Shown: one piece after another, positions 36,953 to 45,718 of the stretch
Layout: each line of letters starts with the position of its first letter
How positions within the stretch are numbered: position 1 is the stretch's first letter
Source: Acholeplasma oculi
GTDB lineage: Bacteria; Bacillota_I; Bacilli_A; Acholeplasmatales; Acholeplasmataceae
Assembly: GCF_900166985.1 (NCBI RefSeq)
Contig: NZ_FUZK01000001.1
Coordinates: 665,288 to 729,287, forward strand
DNA length: 64,000 nucleotides
Direction: 5' to 3'
Notes under the pieces: generated by a model
Database searches by the model: none
Seen by the model: only the letters and a program-made list of their open reading frames with translations
What the model was told of the DNA's origin: nothing
Program-made: the position numbers and the translations under genes

Positions 36953-39025
36953 CTAGAATTGTATTCTTTTTTCACGCTTTTTCTTATAGATATAGAATAA
37001 TGATATACTTCCCACGATGACAATAAACCCACCCATATATGTTAAATACAAGTAAATATCATCATTTGGTAATACAGTAATCATAACCTTTTCTTCATGA
37101 TAGTTCCCCGAACTATCATAGACATAAGCAATCACTTCATAATGACCTTCTTGATGTGTTGGAATATACCCTGGTGTAAATTTTAAAAGATGTGTAATAT
37201 CACCATCATAATTATCTGTTACCAAAAAGAAATCAGGAAGATAAATTTTATCTCCTACCTTTAATTCTTTCATGGATACATGTATGATGGGTGCTTCATA
37301 GTCCTTAATATGGATATAGAGTTGATTGGTACCTATGTTTTTGGATTGATCCATAATTTGATATGTTACTTTATATAATCCTATGTTTTGATAATCAACA
37401 GTTCCAGTTATAACAATATCTACGATATCTAAATCCAAATCATAGTTATCAGAGACACTCTCAACATATTCTAGTAAATCAACTGGTTCACTAAAAACGG
37501 ATATAAACACTTGCACATTTTTTAAAATGAGTTCTGGTGAGATATCATCTTTTACATGAATATCTACAAAGATACTGGTTTGATTCAAAGATGCATCACT
37601 GACAATGATTTGAACCTGATACGCTCCTATTTCTTGATAGTTAACATGTTCATCCTTAATCATCATTTTAAGTGTTTTATCGTAATTATCAGTCACTTTA
37701 TATAAGGATTCATAGAGTGGTTTATAAAAGTTTGTAACCTCAATCAACGTAGGACCCTCAATGGTTGGACTCACTCGGTCAAGAACTTTAATAATCACTG
37801 GAAATATGGTTTCGTTTTTAGCCAAATCCTTAACCGTTACAATCACACGGTAGCTACCTATTTTAGACATGTCAACTGTCCCTGTTTTTGAAAACTGTAA
37901 TTCACTTAATTCATTATAATTATCTGTCACTTTTAAATACTCATAGACATAAGGCTCTAATGTGTTCACATCCACTATGATTTCATGCATTAATTCCACA
38001 ACAGGTGCTTCTAAATCTTTGATGTGTATTGTTAATTTAGATATTCCTGTTTGTCCACTTTGATCTTTGACTTGATAAAAGACTTCATAAGTACCTAAAA
38101 AGTTTGAATCTATATAACTTATGATTTCAACATCAGCTACATCCATACTATCTTGATTGTCGGATACATTTAAAATATAACTTCTAAGTTCATCAAGTGT
38201 AATCGTATCATGTACATTATAAGTCATACTCTGAGTCTTTAAAATTATTTTTGGTGCTTCTAAATCTTCAATTTGAACATCAAAAACTAAAGTTGTTTGA
38301 TTGAGTGATTGATCGGTTACAATGAGTTTTCCTGAATAAATCCCACTTTTTTGATAATTGATACCTGTATCAATGAGCTCTATTTTTAATGCTTTATCAT
38401 AATTATCTTCAAAGGTAAAAAATTTATCAATCAAGATCATTTCATTCACTTTAATTATAACCGATGTTTTTTGTTTAATTATGGGTCTGATTGAATCTAT
38501 GATGCGTACATTTGTTTGAAATACCGTTTCATTTAAGGATTGGTCTGTAACACTAAAACTAATTCGATAAGTACCAATTTGATTATATATCACATCATTT
38601 GAGCGAATGTTGACTAATAAATTAGTGTTTGGGGTATGGTTATCACTTATGAGTAAGTAACTTAGATAATCTGGTGGCTTAGAAAAAACCTCTAAAACAA
38701 TTTCTTCTCTAAGCGTAACGATTGGAAAAATCAAGTCTTTGACAACAAATTGGATGGATTCTGTAGATTCAAACCCATATGTTGGAAAATGTACACGGTA
38801 ATAAACAGTGTAGGTTCCAACATGTTTCGTATTAATCACTTTGAACGTTGTATGGTTAACCTCATATTCATAATACATGAGTGGGTCATCGATGCGTTCA
38901 TCATCAATATATAAACTAGCGTAAGGTTCATACTTATAACTTTCAAGTGAATCATTTAACGGTATAATTACCTCCGTTTGACTCCATATAATTGCAACAT
39001 TCAAGAGTAACGATAAAATCTGCAT
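36953..39025 (-). CDS. Surface protein with seven or eight Ig-like (DUF5011-type) repeats
   Basis: A 690 aa protein with an N-terminal hydrophobic signal (MQILSLLLNVAIIWS) and a C-terminal membrane helix (about 658-680) ending in the basic tail YKKKREKR, so it should be anchored with most of its length outside. Between them are seven clear repeats and a weaker first one, about 75-85 residues each, sharing SDNYD early, GxYxVxxxVxDQSxN in the middle and DxxxPxI at the end. This is the DUF5011/bacterial Ig-like pattern. These repeats usually act as stalks in adhesins. Good GAGGTGA Shine-Dalgarno. Repeat number could vary between strains. Confidence 0.8.
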   Translation of the reverse strand: MQILSLLLNVAIIWSQTEVIIPLNDSLESYKYEPYASLYIDDERIDDPLMYYEYEVNHTTFKVINTKHVGTYTVYYRVHFPTYGFESTESIQFVVKDLIFPIVTLREEIVLEVFSKPPDYLSYLLISDNHTPNTNLLVNIRSNDVIYNQIGTYRISFSVTDQSLNETVFQTNVRIIDSIRPIIKQKTSVIIKVNEMILIDKFFTFEDNYDKALKIELIDTGINYQKSGIYSGKLIVTDQSLNQTTLVFDVQIEDLEAPKIILKTQSMTYNVHDTITLDELRSYILNVSDNQDSMDVADVEIISYIDSNFLGTYEVFYQVKDQSGQTGISKLTIHIKDLEAPVVELMHEIIVDVNTLEPYVYEYLKVTDNYNELSELQFSKTGTVDMSKIGSYRVIVTVKDLAKNETIFPVIIKVLDRVSPTIEGPTLIEVTNFYKPLYESLYKVTDNYDKTLKMMIKDEHVNYQEIGAYQVQIIVSDASLNQTSIFVDIHVKDDISPELILKNVQVFISVFSEPVDLLEYVESVSDNYDLDLDIVDIVITGTVDYQNIGLYKVTYQIMDQSKNIGTNQLYIHIKDYEAPIIHVSMKELKVGDKIYLPDFFLVTDNYDGDITHLLKFTPGYIPTHQEGHYEVIAYVYDSSGNYHEEKVMITVLPNDDIYLYLTYMGGFIVIVGSISLFYIYKKKREKRIQF

Positions 39026-39074
39026 AATATATCACCTCAATACATAATATGGATTTAAGTGATTTTTGACTTTT

Positions 39075-39118
39075 ATTAAAAAAGAAGTGAACGTAATTTC
39101 ATACGTATCACTTCTCTA
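39075..39118 (-). terminator. Terminator of the ABC exporter operon
   Basis: AGAAGTGA and TCACTTCT with inner ACGTA and TACGT form a long stem, followed on the minus strand by TTTTTTAATAAAAG. Its 5' end is just past the stop at 39125. Confidence 0.88.
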
Positions 39119-39124
39119 CATAAC

Positions 39125-40963
39125 TTATAACTCAGAAACTAATTGATCATAACTCTTTGATTTTTCAGCCATAAATTGGTTTTTATATAATTCAAAGTAT
39201 GCACCTCTTTTTTCTAAGAGTTCTTCATGTGTTCCCATTTCTGTAATTTTTCCTGTATCTAACATCACTATTAAATCAGATTCTACAATTGTTGATAATC
39301 TGTGAGCAACAATTAAACTCGTACGACCGTTTAATAAAGACTTGGTTGCATCTTGAATTAAATGTTCCGCCTCACTATCAATCGATGAGGTAGCCTCATC
39401 TAAAATTAAAATTCTAGGGTTTGCTAAAATAGCTCTAGCAAAGGAAATGAGTTGCTTTTGTCCCATTGATAGAAGGTTACCACCTTCACCAACATTCGTA
39501 TCATATTGTTTCTCTAACTTTTCAACGAATGGATGTAATCCTATGGATTTACTTGCAGCAATAACTTCCTCATCTGTTGCATCAAGTCTTCCATATCGAA
39601 TGTTTTCCATAATCGTTGTTGAAAAAAGATGTGGCGATTGTAAAACATAACCTAATTTTTCATGTAACCAAGAAATACTTCTTTCTCTATAATCGATACC
39701 ATCTAGAAGAATTTCACCTTCAACAGGTTCATAGAATCTAGAGGTTAGATTCACAATTGTTGTTTTACCACTACCTGTATGTCCTACTAATGCAACACTC
39801 ATACCTGCTTTAATCTTTAAATTAAACTGGTCTAAGATAATTTCATTTTGATTATAGTAAAATGTTACATTTTTAAACTCAATATCACCTTTAAGTTCTT
39901 CCCAGTTTTCTTTCTTTTTATGAAACCAATCTCCATATTTAGATACAACATCCGGACGGTCTTGAATTTTAGATTCTGTATTAATTAAATCAAGTATTCT
40001 CTCTGCTGATGCTTGCGCTTGTTGGAGTTGTGACACAAAGTTTGAAAGATTAATGACTGGGTCAAAAAAGCTTACTGTTGAACGTATGAATAAATAAAGT
40101 GTACCAATTAAAATCATTTCGTTTACTGTAAATATAGTTCCTGTATACATAATAATTGCAACAAATAAATAACATGCCATCAAAAGTACTGAAGTATACA
40201 TCGCAGAAAGTCCGTTTGCTTTAACACTCGCCTTATACATCTTTCCAGCAACTTGACTAAAATCATATAGGTTATCTTTTTCAATAACTAGTGATTTAGA
40301 TGTTTTTGCCCCATGGAAGCTTTCACTATATTTAGCTGTTAGCTCCGAGTTAAAATGTCTTGCTTGACGATGTCTTAATAAAACTTTCTTTCTAAATAGA
40401 AGTGTTACTAAAAACATTGTTGGTAATGCAATTGTTACAATCAAAGCTAAATAAAAATGATAAATATAAAGAATTGTTAATGTAAAAATCATTAATAACA
40501 CAGACCAAATTAAATCTACAAGTCCCCATGATATGATATTAGATAATCTTCTTGCATCACTTGTCATACGTGCCATGATCCACCCTTGTGGTGTTTGATC
40601 ATAATATGAGAATGGTAATCTTTGTAGTGTTCTAAATGCTTCTTTTCTCAGTGTATAGTTCACACGTGCCTCAATTTTACCACCTTGATAAATAAATCCC
40701 CAAACCCCTAAACCAAATCCAATAGCAAGTGCTATATTGATAATTCCATATAAATCAAAGAATTGATAGTTACCGTTGGTTATAAATTCATCCAGTGCGT
40801 ATTGGGTTAGTACAACCGTTAAAGCGTCTAATAACGCTAGAAATACTGCACAACTAATCATAATAATAAAACTTGCTTTATCTCTTAGGATAATTTTTAA
40901 CAATTTACCCCAAATTGGAAGTTTGATCTTTTTTAATACATCTTCTTGATCTTGATCATGCAT
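39125..40963 (-). CDS. ABC multidrug exporter half-transporter, catalytic-site subunit (BmrD-like)
   Basis: A 612 aa half-transporter: six-helix membrane domain (about 30-340) and an ATPase domain (about 365-600). Walker A is GHTGSGKTT, the Q-loop is YVLQSPHLFS, the signature is degenerate (LLSMGQKQ rather than LSGGQ), and Walker B is canonical with the catalytic Glu (ILILDEATSSID), then AHRLSTI. With the partner encoded just upstream this gives one consensus and one degenerate ATP site, as in BmrCD/LmrCD-type heterodimers. I chose ATG 40963 with GGAAGG 8 nt upstream; a GTG three codons earlier has no room for one. It overlaps the upstream gene by 8 nt. Confidence 0.92.
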   Translation of the reverse strand: MHDQDQEDVLKKIKLPIWGKLLKIILRDKASFIIMISCAVFLALLDALTVVLTQYALDEFITNGNYQFFDLYGIINIALAIGFGLGVWGFIYQGGKIEARVNYTLRKEAFRTLQRLPFSYYDQTPQGWIMARMTSDARRLSNIISWGLVDLIWSVLLMIFTLTILYIYHFYLALIVTIALPTMFLVTLLFRKKVLLRHRQARHFNSELTAKYSESFHGAKTSKSLVIEKDNLYDFSQVAGKMYKASVKANGLSAMYTSVLLMACYLFVAIIMYTGTIFTVNEMILIGTLYLFIRSTVSFFDPVINLSNFVSQLQQAQASAERILDLINTESKIQDRPDVVSKYGDWFHKKKENWEELKGDIEFKNVTFYYNQNEIILDQFNLKIKAGMSVALVGHTGSGKTTIVNLTSRFYEPVEGEILLDGIDYRERSISWLHEKLGYVLQSPHLFSTTIMENIRYGRLDATDEEVIAASKSIGLHPFVEKLEKQYDTNVGEGGNLLSMGQKQLISFARAILANPRILILDEATSSIDSEAEHLIQDATKSLLNGRTSLIVAHRLSTIVESDLIVMLDTGKITEMGTHEELLEKRGAYFELYKNQFMAEKSKSYDQLVSEL

Positions 40964-42788
40964 GCGATTCACCTTCCTTAATCATATCTAAAAATTCTTT
41001 TTCTAATCGACCTTGGATACCCCAAAGTTTTTGATAGAGACCTTCCTTATGTGCAAGTTCTTGATGTTTTCCAATAGCCTCAATTGTTCCATCGTTTAAC
41101 ACAATAATTTGGTCTGCTTCTTTTGCTGTTGTAATACGGTGTGTGATGATAATATTTGTTGATTTAAATGTCTTTTCATTCAATGCTTGACGAATCATCA
41201 TATCCGTTTTATTATCAACAGCAGATAATGCATCGTCAAATACTAATATCGGTTTTTCACTAACTAAGACACGAGCAATAGCAACTCTTTGCTTTTGTCC
41301 ACCAGATAGTGTGGTACCTTTTTCACCCACCATGGTTTCATAACCGTTTTTAAATGTGTGTATATCTTTTTCTAATGCAGCTGTAACTGCTGCTTTTTTA
41401 ATTTCTTCATCCAAAGCATTTCTATTGGTAATTGATATATTTTCATACACACTTCGAGAATATAAGAACGGATCTTGTAATACAGCTCCAATATATTTTC
41501 TAATATGTTGTTTTTTAATGTCTTTGAGCTCAACACCATCTACGGTAATTGAACCTTCATAAGGATACATACGCATCAAGATATTAATAATCGTTGACTT
41601 TCCACTTCCGGTTTTACCGATAAATGCAACCGTTTGACCCGGTTTGATTTCAAATGTTACATTATTTAATAAATATTTATGATCATCATCAAATTTAAAA
41701 CTTACATTATTAAATATAATATGACCTTTAATTTCAGGTTCTAATTGACCATCTTCTTCAAATTCAGTCTTTTGATCTAAAATATGATTAATTCTTCCAA
41801 TAGCAACAAACGCTTTTGTAAATTCATTGATTAAACGACCTAAACCACGAATTGGCCAAACAAGTAACCCAATTAACATAAGTGATGCAATAAAGCTTGC
41901 TCCATCCATTATTCCTTCTCTTACATAATGAATACAAAGGATTGTAATAATGGCATATTGTGACATAGATACAAAATCCATTGAACCCCAATAGATGGCA
42001 ACAACTTTATTTGCTCTAATGTTACTCTTCGTATATTGCAAGTTTTTAACTTCCATTTTTTCCAATTCATAAGGTTCATTAGCAAATGCTTTAACAACTT
42101 TATTACCACTGACATTCTCTTGAATGACAGTCATCATGCTAGATTCATCTTTTTCTACTTTATCAAATATTTTTTCTATCTTCATAAAGTAGAATAATGA
42201 AGAAACTGCATAAAGTGGAATAACCCCTAAACAAATCCACATAATGGTTTGATTAATATAATACATTTGGAAAACTCCACTTAACAACGATGCAACAAGT
42301 CCTACCAATTGCATCAATTGTAATACGATAAATCCTGTAGTTGTTTCTACATCGGATGTTACTCTTTGGATTAAATCTCCACTATCTGAGTTATTGTGAT
42401 ACTTATAACTTAAGTTTTGAATGTGATCATATAACTTAACTCTTAAGTTTTTAGCAATACTTTCTTGAATACGTCCTCTAAGATAGAGTTCAAAATACAT
42501 CATCAAGTATCTAAAAGCTTGAAAGAATATTAAAGTTATGGCTACATATAATGCAATTTCAATAACTGTTTGTCCACTTTGAAAGAAATCAGTAACAAAT
42601 CCTGGAAAATTGACTGGATTCATATCTATATTGACTGGATCAATATAAACATAGAGTGTACGAATTAAGTATTGCGTAAATAAAGGTACATAAGAATATG
42701 AAAATCGGTGAAATATAGTTAATATAAATAATACAATATATCCCCATGTATGTCCTTTAGTTAATTTGAGTAATGATATAAATTTCAT
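40956..42788 (-). CDS. ABC multidrug exporter half-transporter, BmrC-like
   Basis: A 610 aa half-transporter with the same layout. Membrane domain (about 15-330) carries the typical exporter segment LQLMQLVGLVASLLSGVFQM, and the ATPase domain (about 350-600). Walker A is GKTGSGKST, the signature is intact (TTLSGGQKQR), but Walker B ends in Asp instead of the catalytic Glu (LVFDDALSAVD), so its own site is degenerate. It should pair with the following gene. Transcription starts in front of a leader region (42844-43051) with two small peptides and a terminator, suggesting drug-responsive attenuation. AAGGAG lies 8 nt upstream of the ATG. Confidence 0.92.
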   Translation of the reverse strand: MKFISLLKLTKGHTWGYIVLFILTIFHRFSYSYVPLFTQYLIRTLYVYIDPVNIDMNPVNFPGFVTDFFQSGQTVIEIALYVAITLIFFQAFRYLMMYFELYLRGRIQESIAKNLRVKLYDHIQNLSYKYHNNSDSGDLIQRVTSDVETTTGFIVLQLMQLVGLVASLLSGVFQMYYINQTIMWICLGVIPLYAVSSLFYFMKIEKIFDKVEKDESSMMTVIQENVSGNKVVKAFANEPYELEKMEVKNLQYTKSNIRANKVVAIYWGSMDFVSMSQYAIITILCIHYVREGIMDGASFIASLMLIGLLVWPIRGLGRLINEFTKAFVAIGRINHILDQKTEFEEDGQLEPEIKGHIIFNNVSFKFDDDHKYLLNNVTFEIKPGQTVAFIGKTGSGKSTIINILMRMYPYEGSITVDGVELKDIKKQHIRKYIGAVLQDPFLYSRSVYENISITNRNALDEEIKKAAVTAALEKDIHTFKNGYETMVGEKGTTLSGGQKQRVAIARVLVSEKPILVFDDALSAVDNKTDMMIRQALNEKTFKSTNIIITHRITTAKEADQIIVLNDGTIEAIGKHQELAHKEGLYQKLWGIQGRLEKEFLDMIKEGESHA

Positions 42789-42814
42789 GTTGCGCTCCTT
42801 ATCATGTGCGTAAA

Positions 42815-42846
42815 AATAAATAAAAACGAGGTGTTACCCTCGTCTA
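42815..42846 (-). terminator. Leader terminator (attenuator) upstream of the ABC exporter genes
   Basis: Minus strand ACGAGG GTAACA CCTCGT followed by TTTTTATTTATTTTTA. The stem starts immediately after the stop codon of leader peptide 2. It lies about 30 nt before the ABC start codon, so it must be read through for the operon to be expressed. Confidence 0.75.
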
Positions 42847-42888
42847 TAAATGCACATAAAAAAATATACATGAATGAAGGGTAACCAT
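42844..42888 (-). CDS. Leader peptide 2 of the ABC exporter operon
   Basis: A 14-residue reading frame, MVTLHSCIFFYVHL, ending in TAG directly against the terminator stem. A GGTG Shine-Dalgarno lies 8 nt upstream of the ATG. Its first codons form part of an alternative 8 bp pairing (42878-42885 with 42833-42840) that would prevent the terminator. The hydrophobic, Phe/Tyr-rich end could stall a ribosome. No homologue is claimed; the tiny size is why position and context are the evidence. Confidence 0.5.
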   Translation of the reverse strand: MVTLHSCIFFYVHL

Positions 42889-42897
42889 AAAAAATTC

Positions 42898-42944
42898 ACC
42901 TTCATTATAGTCTTAAACTGCTAGTTTAAGCCACCTATAATGAA
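42898..42944 (-). promoter_or_regulatory. Nested hairpins overlapping leader peptide 1
   Basis: TTCATTATAG (42901-42910) pairs with CTATAATGAA (42935-42944), and inside it CTTAAACT (42912-42919) with AGTTTAAG (42923-42930) around a 3 nt loop. The stop of leader peptide 1 lies in the loop. On the other side, AATGAAGGT (minus 42906-42898) can instead pair with ACCCTTCATT (42882-42873), competing with the first hairpin. Together with the 42878-42885/42833-42840 pairing and the terminator this makes a chain of four exclusive structures. Confidence 0.6.
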
Positions 42945-42968
42945 TAGTATCAAAGTGTTTTTTAACAT
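42921..42968 (-). CDS. Leader peptide 1 of the ABC exporter operon
   Basis: A 15-residue reading frame, MLKNTLILFIIGGLN, with a perfect AGGAGGT Shine-Dalgarno 8 nt upstream of its ATG. This is a far better initiation signal than random. It starts about 50 nt after the promoter, and its stop lies in the loop of the nested hairpin, so ribosomes on it would open that hairpin. The hydrophobic LILFII core recalls antibiotic-responsive leader peptides, but this resemblance is weak. Confidence 0.6.
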   Translation of the reverse strand: MLKNTLILFIIGGLN

Positions 42969-43023
42969 CAACTTTACCTCCTATTCATTTTATTTAGTTA
43001 AAATTATTAACTTGACCATATTT

Positions 43024-43051
43024 ATTGTATCACAAGAAAAATATATTTCAA
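43024..43051 (-). promoter_or_regulatory. Promoter of the ABC exporter leader
   Basis: Minus strand TTGAAA (43046-43051), 16 nt spacer, TACAAT (43024-43029) with TGA as extended -10. It overlaps the end of the regulator gene and gives the exporter operon an independent start about 50 nt before leader peptide 1. Confidence 0.65.
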
Positions 43052-44271
43052 TACTCAGTTAGCGATAAATCGCGAATTTTTCGATAAATTAAGTGTCCCA
43101 TTTGAGTAGCATCTTTATAAAAGCCATGTGCTTTGAAATTTTCTAATGATTCTTCGTACCAAAAATGTAGTTGATCAATCATATCAGGTAAATCATTTAT
43201 TTTCATAATTTGATTTTTAATAAAACTTGTTGTTGTAAGTCTTCTTGAAAAATATTTCTCATTCAAATAAGAACTCATCAAATTCATTTGAATATTATCT
43301 TTATACTTTTGAGAAGATATAAGTTTTTTTAATGCTTCTTTATCACCTATCTTATTTAGAATTTGGATGGATAAATTATAGAAGTTAATATCATATAGTT
43401 CTAAACCTTGAATGATTGGATATGCTTCTTCATATGAACCATTTAAAAAATGATATCTTGCTAAAACGTATTTTTTCTGCTCATCTTTTAAATGGAGTGA
43501 TTTATCTAACATGTATTCTAAATTTTCAAGTGTTATAAACTGAACCAAATATACTATATAATCGTATTTAAGTTCATGGGCAATATGATAATACTCATGA
43601 TCAATTAAGTATGCAACCACTTGTTCATAGTTTAATAGAATAAAGGGATGATTGTTCATTTTGGTTGCTAACATAATTCTCATTTTCATCATCAAGCATC
43701 CTAAATAACAATCCATCTTATAGGGCATGTCCAAATTCAGAACACTAAAAGCATCCTTTAATCGTCCTTCTTTTGTTAGTAATAATGCCATACTGTATAA
43801 AAATAATTTGAGTTCTTTTGTATTTAAGTTTTTAATATAAGGCATTAATTCCATATACTGCTTTTTCGCACGTTCAACCTGATTTGTTATAGTTAAGTAC
43901 ATTAATTGATTCAGTTTAGATTTATAGTCTAAACCACTCATAAACTTTAAGTCTACTTGAATGGGTTCATCATAAAAATGTTTATTAATAATAAAGTCTA
44001 TTATATCTTCTTCCAATCGACTTGGTTTTTCTTTTAAATCAACTTTAAATTTTTCTTCAAATAATGCAATATATTTATCACTAGGGTGTATTAAGTTATT
44101 TTCTACTTTAGATAAATAACTTACACTACAAATACCTTCGGCACCTTCTTCAAGCGTTAATCCCATCTCTTTTCTGTGATGTTTGAGAATAGAACCAACA
44201 TCTTGTTGCATTGTCGGTAAATGTTTTCTTAACCTTAACTGATTTTTAATAAAGCCAATATGAATATACAT
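43048..44271 (-). CDS. XRE-family regulator with helical TPR-like domain
   Basis: A 407 aa protein with an N-terminal helix-turn-helix (about residues 22-80: GSILKHHRKEMGLTLEEGAE, then SVSYLSKVENNLIHPSDKYI) and a long all-helical C-terminus of TPR-like pairs, as in Rgg/PlcR-type or other peptide-sensing regulators. Whether it binds a peptide is not shown. ATG 44271 has GAGG 7 nt upstream; an internal ATG at MQQDVGSIL has none. It is immediately upstream of, and in the same direction as, the ABC exporter leader and may control it, though the promoter at 43024-43051 is separate. Confidence 0.75.
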   Translation of the reverse strand: MYIHIGFIKNQLRLRKHLPTMQQDVGSILKHHRKEMGLTLEEGAEGICSVSYLSKVENNLIHPSDKYIALFEEKFKVDLKEKPSRLEEDIIDFIINKHFYDEPIQVDLKFMSGLDYKSKLNQLMYLTITNQVERAKKQYMELMPYIKNLNTKELKLFLYSMALLLTKEGRLKDAFSVLNLDMPYKMDCYLGCLMMKMRIMLATKMNNHPFILLNYEQVVAYLIDHEYYHIAHELKYDYIVYLVQFITLENLEYMLDKSLHLKDEQKKYVLARYHFLNGSYEEAYPIIQGLELYDINFYNLSIQILNKIGDKEALKKLISSQKYKDNIQMNLMSSYLNEKYFSRRLTTTSFIKNQIMKINDLPDMIDQLHFWYEESLENFKAHGFYKDATQMGHLIYRKIRDLSLTEY

Positions 44272-44423
44272 GATTTTTCCTCTTTTTTCGTTATAAAATT
44301 AGCCGTGTTGTATTATAGGTGAGAAGTCTTTATAAATCTTATGGAATTTTCCTAAACCAATAAAGTATTCTAAATGAGTAATGTAAAAAAAATACTTAAA
44401 AGTTAAAATATTTAAGGCTTTTC

Positions 44424-44456
44424 AAATAAAAAGATGTAAGTTTTCTTACATCTTTA
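44424..44456 (-). terminator. Terminator of the recG-plsX-rnc-dnaD-nth operon
   Basis: AAAGATGTAAG pairs with CTTACATCTTT around a 4 nt loop, overlapping the nth stop and followed by TTTTATTTG on the minus strand. Confidence 0.88.
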
Positions 44457-45107
44457 TGCCTTCAATGGCTTCAAATAAGTGTTTTTATAGTATTTACATA
44501 CATCTTTCATCTGACAAACATCGCAATTAGGTTTTTGAGCCTTACAATGATATCGTCCAAAAAATATCAGTTGATGGTGTAACTTATGCCACATACTTTG
44601 ATCAAAAAGTTGATTTAACTTCATCTCTGATTGATATGCATCATCACTCTCATCTGCTAGTCCTAGTCTTTTAGAGATTCTTAATATATGCGTATCTACA
44701 GCTAAAGCTGGTATACCAAAGGCATTGGATAAGACAACATTTGCTGTTTTTCTTCCAACTCCAGGTAAACTTTCTAAGTCTTTTCTCTCACTAGGTACAA
44801 CACCTTGGTGATTTATGACAAGTAGTCTTGAAAGTTCAATGATATTTTTAGCTTTTGTTTTATATAGCCCAATAGATTGAATCAAACGCATTACATCTTG
44901 GATATCAGCATGCATTAAATCATTGGGTGTTGGATACTTTTTAAAAAGTTCTTTTGTTACTTTATTAACTGCTATATCTGTTGTTTGAGCACTTAACACA
45001 ACAGCAACAATTAATTCAAAGTGATTGGTAAAGTTGAGTTCTGCTTTAGCATCAGGGAAAAGTTCTTCTAAATAATGACTAAAGAATATACGCTGACTCT
45101 TTGTCAT
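44454..45107 (-). CDS. nth: Endonuclease III
   Basis: DNA glycosylase/AP lyase that removes oxidised pyrimidines. A 217 aa protein with the helix-hairpin-helix LPGVGRKTANVVLSNAFG, catalytic Lys (GRKTA) and Asp in PALAVDTHILRIS, and the C-terminal [4Fe-4S] ligands CKAQKPNCDVCQMKDVC. It is the last gene of a five-gene operon and shares the start/stop base with the DnaD-like gene, as in Bacillus dnaD-nth. Confidence 0.95.
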   Translation of the reverse strand: MTKSQRIFFSHYLEELFPDAKAELNFTNHFELIVAVVLSAQTTDIAVNKVTKELFKKYPTPNDLMHADIQDVMRLIQSIGLYKTKAKNIIELSRLLVINHQGVVPSERKDLESLPGVGRKTANVVLSNAFGIPALAVDTHILRISKRLGLADESDDAYQSEMKLNQLFDQSMWHKLHHQLIFFGRYHCKAQKPNCDVCQMKDVCKYYKNTYLKPLKA

Positions 45108-45718
45108 TAAATTGCCTTAAATATATCATCAATCGTACGTTCTGCTTTTTCATCCGATGGATGTTGATTCAGTTTTTGTTGATTGAGATTTCTTTCTAAA
45201 AATTTGATAGAGAATCTCCCCGAATGACCAATCGTCTCAATTTTAGAAATAATACTTTCATGTGTATAAAGATTTTGTTCATACCATGACTTTATAATTT
45301 CTAATTCTGAACTTGATAATGACTTACCTAATAAATGTTCACAACGCTCAATGGTTTCACCAATTTTAGTCTGAACACGTTCAAATTCAATTTGTTTTAA
45401 GTCTGCTTGATAAAGATCTGTAATTTTTTGAAAGGTTCCTGAAACATCAAAGACTTCTACTTCTTTTTCATTTCTAGTTTCAAGTGATAAATTTAAAAAT
45501 CCCTTAGAAATTAATTTATCAACTGCTTTTCCTATATCATCAGTTGATAATTCTATTTTTCTTGAAATGCTCGTGATTGAAAAAACCCTTCTTTTATACA
45601 TTTGAAATAGTGTTTTTAAAATCACCAATTCATTTGGAGAAAGTTTCAATCGTTTACACTCTTTAGTTAGTAATGCATCAATTTCTAAAAAATTGTCTTC
45701 AAATAACTTTTGAATCAT
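45107..45718 (-). CDS. dnaD: DnaD-like replication protein
   Basis: A 203 aa protein with an N-terminal winged-helix part (about 1-90, SPNELVILKTLFQMYKRRVF, ISRKIELSTDDIGKAVDKLI) and a C-terminal DnaD/DnaB_2 helical domain (about 110-195, SLSSSELEIIKSWYEQNLY). DnaD loads the replicative helicase at origins and stalled forks in Firmicutes. The C-terminal YxxxIxxxW-type pattern is only partly conserved, so subfamily is uncertain. Placement directly before nth supports DnaD. AAAGGGAG upstream of the ATG, and it overlaps rnc by 20 nt. Confidence 0.82.
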   Translation of the reverse strand: MIQKLFEDNFLEIDALLTKECKRLKLSPNELVILKTLFQMYKRRVFSITSISRKIELSTDDIGKAVDKLISKGFLNLSLETRNEKEVEVFDVSGTFQKITDLYQADLKQIEFERVQTKIGETIERCEHLLGKSLSSSELEIIKSWYEQNLYTHESIISKIETIGHSGRFSIKFLERNLNQQKLNQHPSDEKAERTIDDIFKAI

